Both the position numbers and the translations under genes were made by a program. Under the pieces are notes generated by a model. It was not told where the DNA came from, searched no databases, and saw nothing but the letters and a program-made list of their open reading frames with translations. DNA of 64,000 nucleotides from Rubrivivax sp. (GTDB lineage Bacteria > Pseudomonadota > Gammaproteobacteria > Burkholderiales > Burkholderiaceae_C): positions 1 to 64,000 of the forward strand of contig SEFA01000017.1 in the NCBI GenBank assembly GCA_004210455.1, read 5' to 3'. Below are positions 1 to 7,860 of the stretch, one piece after another (within the stretch, counting starts at the first letter, position 1; every line of letters begins with the position of its first letter).

Positions 1-64
1 CAAGGGAGGCGGCCGGAGGGTCGGTGCGGGATGGAGACACGGCGGAGAAGAGGGGACAGTGGGT

Positions 65-1171
65 ATGGCCTTCAGCTTATGGGTAGGATCCAGGCGTTTC
101 CATGCCGGAATAGCCGAAATGCTTGACGATTCCTCCAGGACTCCCACGGAGCCCTTGCCGCCGACACCGCTGAAGCCCGCGGACCTGCTGACGCAGATCC
201 TGCTGGGGCTGCGGCTGGAAGGCGTCGAGTACGGCCGCTGCCTGATGCGTGCCCCCTGGGCCATCGCCTTCCCGGCGCGCAGGGAGGCGCGCTTCCACTT
301 CCTGGCGCGCGGCACCGCGTGGCTGAAGACGCCGGGCAGCGATTGGGTCCGGCTCGATGCCGGCGACGCGGTCCTGCTGCCTCGCGGCAGCGCGCATGTG
401 CTGGCGAGCGCGCCGGACCTGCCTGCGGTCGAGATCGACGCGATCGCGCGTCGCGCGGTGGCGGAGGACATCTACCTCGTCGGCGCCGAAGCCGTGGCGA
501 TGGCAGCCGCCATGACGGCGGCGGGCGCCGATGCGCCCGCGGAGACCGCTCCGGCGGAGGAGGCGCCCGACGTCATGTTCTGCGGCGCGATGCGCTTCAA
601 CCTGGACCCGCTGCATCCCTTGCTGGCGATGATGCCGGACGCGATGCGGGCCAACGATCTGGCGCGCCGCGACCCGACGGTGCCGACGCTGCTGGAGGCG
701 ATGGAGCGCGAGGTGGCGCTGGACCGCATCGGCGCCTGCGGCATCCTGGCGCGGCTGGCCGACGTGCTGGCGGCCAGCATCATCCGCGGGTGGGTGGAAT
801 GCGCCTGCAACGACGCCAGCGGCTGGATCGCCGCGGTGCAGTGCCCGGGCATCGGCAAGGTCATCGCCGCGATCCACAACGAGCCCGAGCGCGACTGGAG
901 CGTGCCCGAGCTGGCCGGCCTGATGGGGGCGTCGCGCTCCCGCTTCGCCGAGGCGTTCACGAAGACGGTCGGCGAGAGCCCGGCCAAGTACGTGGCCAAG
1001 GTCAAGATGTTCCAGGCCCGCCGCTGGATCGCGCACGAGGGCATGCGCGTCGCGGTCGCGGCGGACCGGCTGGGTTACGACTCCGAGGCCTCGTTCAGCC
1101 GCGCGTTCAAGCGCATCGTGGGGCAACCGCCCGGCGCGCTGCGCCGCTCGGCCGCGCGCGCCCCGGGTTGA
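65..1171 (+). CDS. AraC family transcriptional regulator with cupin N-terminus
   Basis: Predicted cytoplasmic DNA-binding regulator of about 368 residues. The N-terminal half has the AraC-binding cupin pattern (stretches such as RFHFLARGTAWL and LLPRGSAHVL). The last 100 residues form the double helix-turn-helix of AraC/XylS proteins, with WSVPELAGLMGASRSRF for the first motif and the conserved GYDSEASFSRAFKRIVGQPP for the second. Start: the frame opens at a GTG at 59, but the ATG at 65 has a GGGG stretch about 10 bases upstream; a further ATG at 119 is possible. It lies directly upstream of, and co-directional with, the PEP-CTERM unit. The 290-base gap with palindromes suggests separate promoters. 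Its ligand and targets cannot be told from sequence. Family call is firm, role unknown. Confidence 0.9.
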   Translation: MAFSLWVGSRRFHAGIAEMLDDSSRTPTEPLPPTPLKPADLLTQILLGLRLEGVEYGRCLMRAPWAIAFPARREARFHFLARGTAWLKTPGSDWVRLDAGDAVLLPRGSAHVLASAPDLPAVEIDAIARRAVAEDIYLVGAEAVAMAAAMTAAGADAPAETAPAEEAPDVMFCGAMRFNLDPLHPLLAMMPDAMRANDLARRDPTVPTLLEAMEREVALDRIGACGILARLADVLAASIIRGWVECACNDASGWIAAVQCPGIGKVIAAIHNEPERDWSVPELAGLMGASRSRFAEAFTKTVGESPAKYVAKVKMFQARRWIAHEGMRVAVAADRLGYDSEASFSRAFKRIVGQPPGALRRSAARAPG

Positions 1172-1260
1172 TCCGCGGCGCCGCGCGCCGCGCGCCGTTC
1201 GCGGGCCGCCCCGGGCGGCAGAGGTCGTACGACCCGGGCTAACCCGGAGTCGGCGGGCTT

Positions 1261-1302
1261 TACACCCCTGTGTCGCGGGGGATCCCCATGGATCGGGGTG
1301 TA
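1261..1302. promoter_or_regulatory. Inverted repeat TACACCCC / GGGGTGTA
   Basis: TACACCCC at 1261-1268 is matched by its exact reverse complement GGGGTGTA at 1295-1302, with a 26-base spacer. It sits about 70 bases upstream of the sigma-54-like promoter of the PEP-CTERM gene. It could be a split activator site or the end of the AraC-gene transcript; there is no T-run. Confidence 0.35.
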
Positions 1303-1319
1303 TCCGGCAGGACGCTCGC

Positions 1320-1342
1320 AAACTCCGATGGCATCGGAGTTT
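1320..1342. promoter_or_regulatory. Perfect 11-bp inverted repeat, candidate enhancer/operator
   Basis: The half-site AAACTCCGATG (1320-1330) is followed, after a single central G, by its exact reverse complement (1332-1342). The dyad is centred about 44 bases upstream of the GG of the sigma-54-type promoter at 1374-1389, the usual side for an enhancer-binding activator. The very short loop and the lack of a following T-run argue against a terminator. Its protein partner is unknown. A PrsR-type (NtrC-family) activator is a reasonable guess because such regulators are associated with PEP-CTERM systems. Confidence 0.5.
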
Positions 1343-1373
1343 CCAGCGATGTCCCTCGAAAAATCGTGACAGT

Positions 1374-1389
1374 TGGCACAGCTTGTGCA
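1374..1389 (+). promoter_or_regulatory. Sigma-54 (-24/-12) type promoter of the PEP-CTERM gene
   Basis: The sequence TGGCACAGCTTGTGCA has GG at 1375-1376 and GC at 1387-1388, separated by exactly 10 bases as RpoN promoters require. The -24 element TGGCAC matches the consensus fully; the -12 element is GTGC in place of TTGC. Transcription would start near 1400, giving a leader of about 65 bases before the ATG at 1466. This placement also rules out the upstream GTG at 1373 as the start codon. Confidence 0.6.
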
Positions 1390-1465
1390 GCCGTTCCCTC
1401 CGTTCAGCACCGCACCGAGCGCGGTTGTGCCGCGCGGGGTGTCCAACCTTTCAGGGGAACGTCCG

Positions 1466-2173
1466 ATGTTCACGCGAATCAAGAGCTTCAAGAGCCTTCA
1501 GAACCAGTGGCTGCCGATGGCGGCAGCAGCAGCCCTGGCCTTCGGCGCGGCGTCGTCCGCGCAGGCCGCCGCGGTCTTCGTCGAAGGCGGCGATGCCGGT
1601 GAAACGATCATCACGGCCACGACCTTCCTGGGCAGCGGCCCGATCGACGCGATCCAGGGGACGCTGGACGGCGACGCGGACCTGTTCGCAATCTACCTGA
1701 CGGCGGGCACGGCGTTCTCCGCCACGACGACCGCATCGGGCATCGACTACAACTTTTTCGACACGGTCCTGTACCTGTTCGACGCCGCGGGCAACGGCCT
1801 GATCGGCAACGACGACGACGGCGACGTGGGCGGCTCTCAGTCGACGCTGAGCAACTACATCCCGACGGTGAGCGGCCTGTACTACCTGGCCATCACCGGC
1901 GCCGGCTACACGCCGGTGAGCGGCGGCACGCCGATCTTCCCGTCGCTGCTGGGGCAGGGCGGCAACGTCGCCGCGATCGGCGGTTCCGGATCGCTGACCG
2001 GCTGGAGCAGCCTGACCAATGAATTCGGCGATTACGAGATCCAATTGGTCGGTGCAAGCGCCGCCGCCGCCTCCGACGTGCCCGAACCCGGCAGCCTGCT
2101 GCTGGCCGGCGCCGCCCTCGGCGCGGCCGGCCTGATCCGCCGCCGCAAGGCCGTCACCCCCGTTCAAGCCTGA
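1466..2173 (+). CDS. PEP-CTERM sorting domain-containing protein
   Basis: Secreted protein of 235 residues processed by an exosortase. The N-terminus has a signal peptide (basic MFTRIKSFK, hydrophobic core, cleavage near SSAQA-A). The C-terminus is a textbook PEP-CTERM tripartite signal: VPEPGS, a hydrophobic Leu/Ala/Gly helix, then IRRRKA. The middle (about 40-200) is rich in Asp, Gly, Thr and Ser, with repeated acidic Asp stretches and the motif DADLFAIYL, like bacterial pre-peptidase C-terminal or calcium-binding beta-sandwich domains. Start chosen at ATG 1466, preceded by AGGGGAAC; a GTG frame from 1373 would begin inside the promoter. The subtilase-like gene follows after 10 bases. The natural processing enzyme in this window is XrtB. 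Surface or matrix function is inferred. Confidence 0.85.
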   Translation: MFTRIKSFKSLQNQWLPMAAAAALAFGAASSAQAAAVFVEGGDAGETIITATTFLGSGPIDAIQGTLDGDADLFAIYLTAGTAFSATTTASGIDYNFFDTVLYLFDAAGNGLIGNDDDGDVGGSQSTLSNYIPTVSGLYYLAITGAGYTPVSGGTPIFPSLLGQGGNVAAIGGSGSLTGWSSLTNEFGDYEIQLVGASAAAASDVPEPGSLLLAGAALGAAGLIRRRKAVTPVQA

Positions 2174-2183
2174 GGAGCCGCCC

Positions 2184-4115
2184 ATGACGACTTCCATCCG
2201 TACCGCTTCCCCTGCCGCTTCCCGCACCGCTCCCCGTCTGCGTGTCCTGAGCGCGCTGCTGGCCCTGGCCGCCTGCGGCGGCGCCTACGCGCAACACGCC
2301 AAGCTCGACAGTGCGCTGTCGGACCTTGTCGACCAGCAGTCGCGCCGCCAACTGCGCTCGCTGGCCGTCGATGCCGACGAGTTCAAGCCCTACGTCCGGT
2401 CGCTGTCGGACGCGCAAGGCCGCGTGCTGGTCGACATCTATCTTGAGGCGGGCACGTCGATCGACGACTTCAAGGCCCAGCTCGAGGCGTCCGGCGCGCA
2501 GGTGACCGGCGTCAACCGCGCGTTCAACCACGGCGCGCTCTCGGCCTACGTGCCGAGCTCGGCGCTGGCCTCGCTCTCGGGCACCAGCGGCCTGCACCTG
2601 GCCAAGCTGACGCGTCGTCCGCACAAGAACGTCGGCCTGACGACCTCGCAAGGCGCGCCGGTGCTGCGCAGCAACGTCGCCAACGCGGCGGGCTGGACCG
2701 GCGCGGGCATCACGGTGGGCGTGCTGTCGGACTCCTACGACGGCTCGCCGTTGAGCTTCACCACGGTGCGCGCGGCCAACGACATTGCCTCCGGCGACCT
2801 GCGTCCGCCGAAGTGGGTGCTGGACATCGGCGCCGATCCGAGCAACACGGACGAAGGCCGCGCGATGATGCAGATCGTGCAAGACGTGGCCCCGGGCGCC
2901 GACCAGTGCTTCGCCACCGCCTTCGCCGGCGAGGCCGCGTTCGCCGACAACATCCGCCGGCTGCGCACGGAAGCGGCCTGCCGGGCCGACGTGATCGTCG
3001 ACGACGTCTTCTACTACGACGAGCCCTTCTTCTCCGACGGTCAGGTCGCGCAGGCGGTCAACGACGTCGTCACCAGCACGACGCTGCCGGGCCGTCCGGT
3101 CTCGTACTTCTCGTCGGCGGGCAACCAGGGCTCGGCGGGCGGCGGCGGCGCGATCGACGTGCCGGTCGCGACCTTCTCGACCTCGCCGACCAACCTGGGC
3201 AACGTCAACCTGGCGTCGCTGAACACCTGCACGAGCTCGCCGGCGTCGGGCAGCACCAAGGCCAACCAGGGGGGCGGCTTCCTGGACTTCGGCGGCGGCA
3301 CCTACGCGCTGCCGGTGACCTACAGCGGCGCGGGCTCGACGCTGCTGCTGCAGTGGGACGACCTGTTCTACCAAGGCAAGGTCACGACCGACCTGAACTT
3401 CTATCTGATCAACGCGGCCGGCAACTGCGTGTTCACCTTCGCGACCAACAACATCGCGGCGGACTTCGGCGAGGAGATCGTCGGCCTGTCGGGCGGCGCC
3501 AGCGGCACCTACCGCATCATGATCGGCCGCACGAGCGCGGGCACCAAGCAGGCCTCGCGCGTGCGCCTGGTCAACCTTGACGGCTGGGGCGGCGCGCCGT
3601 TCCAGGTGCGCAGCGGCCCGACGACCTTCGGCCACAGCGCGGCGGCCGGTGCCAACAGCGTGGCGGCCTACCGCTACACCTTCCCGGCGACGCAGCAGAC
3701 GCCGTTCATCCCGGCGTTCGAGAGCTTCAGCAGCCCCGGCCCGGTGACGATCGCGTTCGATGCGGCGGGCAACCGCCTGGCCGTGCCGGAGACTCGCAAG
3801 AAGCCGGACTTTGCCGCGCCGGACGGCGGCAACACGACCTTCTTCTATCCGAGCTCGGATTACGAAGGCGACGGCTTCAACAACTTCTTCGGCACCAGCG
3901 CGGCCGCGCCGCACGCGGCGGCGGTGGCGGCGCTGATGCTGCAGAAGGCCGGCGGCCCCGGCTCGCTGACGCCCAAGCAGGTCAAGAGCCTCCTGCAAGG
4001 CACGCCGGCGGCGCGGGTGATCCCGTACTCCGGCGGCAGCGCGGTGAAGGGCTGGAGCCTGTACGACGGCTTCGGTCTGATCGACGCGGTGAATGCGCTG
4101 AACAAGCTGCCCTGA
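2184..4115 (+). CDS. S8 (subtilase)-like secreted serine peptidase, His replaced by Glu
   Basis: Predicted exported protein of 643 residues. Signal peptide at about 1-36 ending in AYAQ; a propeptide-like region follows to about 150; then the subtilase fold. Visible active-site positions are Asp183 (VLSDSYDG), the oxyanion Asn in SSAGNQGS, and nucleophile Ser572 in GTSAAAPHAAAVAAL. Where classical subtilases have the HGT motif with catalytic His, this protein has DEGRAM, with Glu224 before a conserved VAPGA. No alternative His is evident, so the triad may be Asp-Glu-Ser or activity may be altered. There is no PEP-CTERM tail. The start ATG has GAGGAG 8 bases upstream. Transcribed with the PEP-CTERM gene and closed by the terminator at 4165. 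Processing of matrix or sorted proteins is a plausible role but inferred. Confidence 0.8.
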   Translation: MTTSIRTASPAASRTAPRLRVLSALLALAACGGAYAQHAKLDSALSDLVDQQSRRQLRSLAVDADEFKPYVRSLSDAQGRVLVDIYLEAGTSIDDFKAQLEASGAQVTGVNRAFNHGALSAYVPSSALASLSGTSGLHLAKLTRRPHKNVGLTTSQGAPVLRSNVANAAGWTGAGITVGVLSDSYDGSPLSFTTVRAANDIASGDLRPPKWVLDIGADPSNTDEGRAMMQIVQDVAPGADQCFATAFAGEAAFADNIRRLRTEAACRADVIVDDVFYYDEPFFSDGQVAQAVNDVVTSTTLPGRPVSYFSSAGNQGSAGGGGAIDVPVATFSTSPTNLGNVNLASLNTCTSSPASGSTKANQGGGFLDFGGGTYALPVTYSGAGSTLLLQWDDLFYQGKVTTDLNFYLINAAGNCVFTFATNNIAADFGEEIVGLSGGASGTYRIMIGRTSAGTKQASRVRLVNLDGWGGAPFQVRSGPTTFGHSAAAGANSVAAYRYTFPATQQTPFIPAFESFSSPGPVTIAFDAAGNRLAVPETRKKPDFAAPDGGNTTFFYPSSDYEGDGFNNFFGTSAAAPHAAAVAALMLQKAGGPGSLTPKQVKSLLQGTPAARVIPYSGGSAVKGWSLYDGFGLIDAVNALNKLP

Positions 4116-4164
4116 TCGGGCGCTGTCCGGCATCCCGGCCCGTCCGGGATCTGTGAAGGCCACG

Positions 4165-4203
4165 AAGGCCGCCGCCCGCAAGGTCGGCGGCCTTGCATTT
4201 TTT
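4165..4203 (+). terminator. Rho-independent terminator after the subtilase gene
   Basis: AAGGCCGCCG at 4165-4174 pairs perfectly with CGGCGGCCTT at 4185-4194 across a 10-base loop, followed by GCATTTTTT. Strong stem and T-run just after the stop at 4115, so the two-gene unit ends here. Confidence 0.85.
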
Positions 4204-4515
4204 GGTGTGCCCGTCCGCCGCTGCCGTGCTCACCCGCTGACGGCTTTTTCACGTCGTTGCAATGACGACCTGACGGTTGTTTTCCCTCCCAGCTTTACAG
4301 CGTCCATCCCCCTTGTTCACGGGGTCTGCGCCCGCTCTGGGCGCGGACCCGGGACCCATTCTTGCTATGGACCCCTGCGAACCCGGGATGGGGGCTTCCA
4401 AGCCCGCCGGAACGGGTAAGTTCAGTCATGGTGCAGGGCTACACTCGCCGCTCGCGTACGCGTAGAGCACCCCGCAAGGGGCCGCCGGACAGACACAAAA
4501 CTCAAGGTCGACACC
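4204..4515. other. Non-coding leader/promoter region of the eps operon
   Basis: About 310 bases without a supportable gene between the terminator and epsD. It must hold the promoter for the long eps transcript, but I see no convincing -35/-10 pair and no GG-N10-GC sigma-54 element. A near-palindrome GTCGT-TGCAATG-ACGAC lies near 4253-4269, and GGACCC and CCCGGG are repeated around 4348-4390. A structured leader cannot be excluded, but I do not recognise a riboswitch class. Confidence 0.4.
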
Positions 4516-5517
4516 ATGCTTGCGATGAGGACTCGGGATCACGGAATTCAAGCGCGACGGGCCACTCCGGCCCTCGCCGTCACCACGGCCGTCCTGGCCG
4601 CCGTGCTGCTCGCCGCCTGCGGCGGCGGCAGCGGCGCCAAGGCCTCGCAGACCGCGGCCAAGGTGAACAAGGAAGAGATCACCGTCCACCAGATCAACTT
4701 CGTCCTGCAGCGCCAGCCCAACGTCAAGCCCGAGCAGGTCGACGCGGCGTCGCGCCAGATCCTCGAGCGCCTGATCGACCAGGAACTCGCCGTCCAGAAG
4801 GCCCAGGACCTCAAGCTCGATCGCGATCCGCGGGTGGTGCAACAGATCGAAACCGCCAAGCGGGAGATCATCGCCAGGGCCTATGCTGACCACCTCGGCG
4901 ACACGGCCAGCAAGCCCACCGACGAGGAAATCAGGAAGTACTACAACGACAAGCCGGCACTTTTTGCCGAGCGTCGCATCTACAACTTGCAGGAAATCAA
5001 CATCGAGGCGAAGCCGGATCAGTTCGAAGCGATCCGCACCAAGCTGCAGGCCGCCAAGACCCTCCCCGAATTCCTCGAAGCGCTCAAGACCGACAACTTC
5101 AAGTTCGTCGGCTCCCAGATGGTGCGCTCGGCCGAACAGATCCCGCTCAACAACCTCGACGCGATCTCCCGGCTCAAGGACGGCCAGTTCATCATGAACG
5201 GCAATCCCAACGGCCTCTCCGTGCTGTTCCTCGCCGGCTCGCAACGCCAGCCCGCCACCGAAGCGCAGGCGCGTCCGTCCATCGAGATGTTCCTCCTGAA
5301 CCAGCGTCGCGCCGAGCTCGTCGCCAAGGACATCAAGTCCATGCGCGACAACGCCAAGATCGAATACGTCGGCAAGTTCGCCGAGGCCGCCTCTGCACCC
5401 GCGTCCTCGCCGGCCTCCACTCCGACCGCCGTCTCCAATACCGCCTCCGATCCCGCCGCCGGCGTGATCGCCCCGGCGGACTCCAGTTCAACTTCCAAGG
5501 GCCAAGGCATCCAATGA
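4516..5517 (+). CDS. epsD: EpsD family peptidyl-prolyl cis-trans isomerase lipoprotein
   Basis: Periplasmic lipoprotein of 333 residues, a SurA/PpiD-related prolyl isomerase or chaperone found at the head of exosortase-linked exopolysaccharide operons. The N-terminus has a hydrophobic segment ending in the lipobox LLAAC followed by GGGSG, so acylation at Cys is expected. A SurA-N-like helical region covers about 45-150 (TDEEIRKYYNDKPALF), then a rotamase-like domain; the tail is rich in Ala, Ser and Pro. An alternative ATG nine bases downstream is possible. It overlaps epsE by 4 bp (ATGA). It probably helps fold or assemble the outer-membrane export components. Family call rests on the operon and sequence pattern. 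Confidence 0.85.
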   Translation: MLAMRTRDHGIQARRATPALAVTTAVLAAVLLAACGGGSGAKASQTAAKVNKEEITVHQINFVLQRQPNVKPEQVDAASRQILERLIDQELAVQKAQDLKLDRDPRVVQQIETAKREIIARAYADHLGDTASKPTDEEIRKYYNDKPALFAERRIYNLQEINIEAKPDQFEAIRTKLQAAKTLPEFLEALKTDNFKFVGSQMVRSAEQIPLNNLDAISRLKDGQFIMNGNPNGLSVLFLAGSQRQPATEAQARPSIEMFLLNQRRAELVAKDIKSMRDNAKIEYVGKFAEAASAPASSPASTPTAVSNTASDPAAGVIAPADSSSTSKGQGIQ

Positions 5518-6383
5518 AGCACCTGCGTCGCCTCTCCATCCTCGCCATCGCCGCGCCGGCCCTGCTGGCCGCGGCTCTCTCCACCGGCGCGCTCGCGCAG
5601 ACCGCCACGCGTCCGGCCACCTCGCCGGCCCCGGTCGGCCTGTCCACCGGCGGCGCCGCGGAATATCGGCTCGGGTCGGGCGACGCGATCAAGATCAGCG
5701 TGTTCCAGAACCCGGACATGACGCTGGAATCGCGCGTGTCCGAAGCCGGCACCATCAGCTTCCCGCTGCTGGGCGTCGTGAAGATCGGCGGCCTGTCGAT
5801 CAGCGAGGCCGAAGCCCGCATCGCCGACGGCCTGAAGAAGGGCAACTTCGTCAAGCAGCCCCAGGTCACCATCCTGGTGCTCAAGGTCACCGGCAACCAG
5901 GCCAGCGTGCTGGGCCAGGTCAACCAGCCGGGCCGCTACCCGCTGGAAATCGCCGACACCCGCCTGACCGACCTGCTGGCCAACGCGCGCGGCGTCTCGC
6001 CCGCCGGCGGCGACCTGCTGGTGCTGACCGGCCAGCGCGCCGGCAAGCCCTTCCGCGTCGAGATCGACCTGCCCACGCTGTTCGGACCGAACGGCCGCGA
6101 GCAGGATGTCGTCGTCGCCAACGGCGACGTGCTGTGGGTCGACCGCTATCCGATGATCTACATCTACGGCGAAGTCCAGAAGCCCGGCCAGATCCGCCTG
6201 GAACGCGGCATGACCGTGCTGCAGGGCCTGGCCGCCGGCGGCGGTCTGACGCTGCGCGGCACCGAGCGCGGCATCCGCATCCATCGCAAGGACGGCACCG
6301 GCAAGGTCCAGGAAGTGAAGCCCGGCATGGAGGAGTCGCTCAAGGACGGCGACGTGATCTTCGTCCGCGAGAGCCTGTTCTGA
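5514..6383 (+). CDS. epsE: EpsE polysaccharide export (Wza/OPX-type) protein
   Basis: Outer-membrane or periplasmic polysaccharide export protein of 289 residues. After a signal peptide (about 1-29, ending ALAQ) comes the Poly_export domain with the diagnostic YRLGSGDAIKISVFQNPDMT and ISFPLLGVVKIGGLSISEAE stretches, then two SLBB-type repeats (VLGQVNQPGRYPLE; IYGEVQKPGQIRLERGMTVL). There is no lipobox Cys, unlike E. coli Wza, so it may not be acylated, as in other short OPX proteins; EpsL could supply the barrel. Its start overlaps the epsD stop by 4 bp and a 61-base gap follows before epsF. It works with EpsF and EpsG in chain-length control and export. Confidence 0.92.
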   Translation: MKHLRRLSILAIAAPALLAAALSTGALAQTATRPATSPAPVGLSTGGAAEYRLGSGDAIKISVFQNPDMTLESRVSEAGTISFPLLGVVKIGGLSISEAEARIADGLKKGNFVKQPQVTILVLKVTGNQASVLGQVNQPGRYPLEIADTRLTDLLANARGVSPAGGDLLVLTGQRAGKPFRVEIDLPTLFGPNGREQDVVVANGDVLWVDRYPMIYIYGEVQKPGQIRLERGMTVLQGLAAGGGLTLRGTERGIRIHRKDGTGKVQEVKPGMEESLKDGDVIFVRESLF

Positions 6384-6444
6384 GTTTTCCCCCGATCCTG
6401 TCCTCGCGCAGTAACCCCGGGCCCCGCGCCCGGCGAAGGAGTGC

Positions 6445-7860
6445 ATGGTGACGCCCAGCAAATTGATGTCGATCATCCTGGCCCGCTGGCAGCTCGTGCT
6501 GCTGGTGGTCCTGGTGACCACCGTGACGGCGCTCGGCGTCAGCCTCGTGCTGCCCAAGCGCTACCTGGCCAGCGCCTCGGTCGTGGTGGACGCCAAACCC
6601 GACCCGGTGTCGGCGCTGATCTATCCCGGCATGGCTTCGCCCGCCTACATGAACACGCAGGTCGACGTGATCGCCAGCGACCGCGTGGCGCTGCGCGTCG
6701 TGCGCGACCTGCGCCTGACCGAGCAGCCCGTCCTGCGCGAGCAGTGGCAGTCCCAGGGCGCCGAAGGCAGCATGGAGCAGTGGGTCGCCGCGCTCATCCA
6801 GTCCGGCATGGAGGTCAAGCCCTCCAAGGAAAGCAACGTGCTGGTGGTGACCTACCGCTCGCCGTCGCCCCAGGACGCCGCGCTGATGGCCAACGCCTTC
6901 GTCAAGGCGTACATCGCCACGACGCTGGACCTGCGCGTGGAACCCGCGCGCCAGTACGCCGGCTACTTCGACCAGCAGGCCAAGGCCGCGCTGGAGCGCC
7001 TGGAGCAGGCCCGCGGCAAGCTCTCCGCCTATGAGCGCGAACACGGCATCCTCGCCACCGATGAACGCCTGGACGTCGAGAACGCGCGCCTGAACGAGCT
7101 GTCCTCGCAGCTGGTGGCGCTGTCGTCGATCGCGACGGAGTCGCGCAGCCGCTCGGGCCAGGCCGCGCGCGGCGGCGACCAGCTGCCGGACGTGCTCGCC
7201 AACCCGGTGGTGTCGCAGCTCAAGGCCGACGTCAGCCGCGCCGAAGCCAACCTGCAGCAGCTCAGCACCCGCTACGGCGACAACCATCCGCAGGTGATCG
7301 AGGCCAAGGCCTCGGTGGCCGACACCCGCTCCAAGCTGAACGCGGAAATCCGCCGCGTCACCGGCTCGGTCGCGGTGACCAGCAACATCAACAGCGCACG
7401 CGAGGCCGAGACCCGCGCGCAGATGGACGCGCAGCGCGCCAAGGTCGTCAAGCTCAAGGAAGCCCGCGACGAGGCCGGCGGCCTGATGCGCGAGGTCGAG
7501 AGCGCCCAGCGCGCCTACGAGAACATCACCACGCGCCTGACGCAGACCAACCTGGAAAGCCAGTCCACGCAGAGCAACGTGAACCTGCTCGCCGAGGCGA
7601 CCCCGCCGCTGCGGCCCGCGTCGCCGCGCGTGGCGCTGAACACCGCGCTGGCCTTCGTGGCCGGCCTGGTCCTGGCGGTCGGCATCGCGCTGCTGCTGGA
7701 ACTGCGTGATCGCAAGGTCCGCGACGCCGACGACGTCATGGCCGTGCTGCCGCTGCCGATGCTGGGCGTGCTGCCCGCGCCGGGCAAGCGCGCGCAACTG
7801 CCGTCCGCCGAACGGCGCCTGCTGGGGAGCAATCCCCGCCCCAGCCGAGGAGCCGCCTGA
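6445..7860 (+). CDS. epsF: EpsF chain-length determinant protein (Wzz/PCP family)
   Basis: Inner-membrane polysaccharide co-polymerase of 471 residues. It has one transmembrane helix near the N-terminus (about 12-33, LVLLVVLVTTVTALGVSLVL), a Wzz domain, a long periplasmic coiled-coil region (about 170-390, rich in Ala, Glu, Arg and Gln) and a second helix near 395-420 (LAFVAGLVLAVGIALLLEL), followed by a cytoplasmic tail. There is no kinase domain; that role is taken by EpsG, whose ATG overlaps this stop by one base. ATG 6445 has GAAGGAG just upstream. The PRPASP-like motif before the second helix (PPLRPASPRVALN) is typical of the family. Confidence 0.93.
   Translation: MVTPSKLMSIILARWQLVLLVVLVTTVTALGVSLVLPKRYLASASVVVDAKPDPVSALIYPGMASPAYMNTQVDVIASDRVALRVVRDLRLTEQPVLREQWQSQGAEGSMEQWVAALIQSGMEVKPSKESNVLVVTYRSPSPQDAALMANAFVKAYIATTLDLRVEPARQYAGYFDQQAKAALERLEQARGKLSAYEREHGILATDERLDVENARLNELSSQLVALSSIATESRSRSGQAARGGDQLPDVLANPVVSQLKADVSRAEANLQQLSTRYGDNHPQVIEAKASVADTRSKLNAEIRRVTGSVAVTSNINSAREAETRAQMDAQRAKVVKLKEARDEAGGLMREVESAQRAYENITTRLTQTNLESQSTQSNVNLLAEATPPLRPASPRVALNTALAFVAGLVLAVGIALLLELRDRKVRDADDVMAVLPLPMLGVLPAPGKRAQLPSAERRLLGSNPRPSRGAA

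Noticed and set aside
1373-1465. N-terminal extension of the PEP-CTERM frame from GTG 1373
   Set aside because: It begins inside the sigma-54-type promoter, lacks a ribosome site and would bury the signal peptide. ATG 1466 is better.
2154-4181. Long minus-strand open frame (675 codons) opposite the subtilase gene
   Set aside because: Arg/Ala/His-rich antisense shadow typical of high-GC coding DNA; the + strand frame has recognisable catalytic motifs and signal peptide.
4204-4515. Possible riboswitch ahead of epsD (for example cyclic di-GMP type)
   Set aside because: No match to the conserved core of any class I know; only short repeats and weak dyads.
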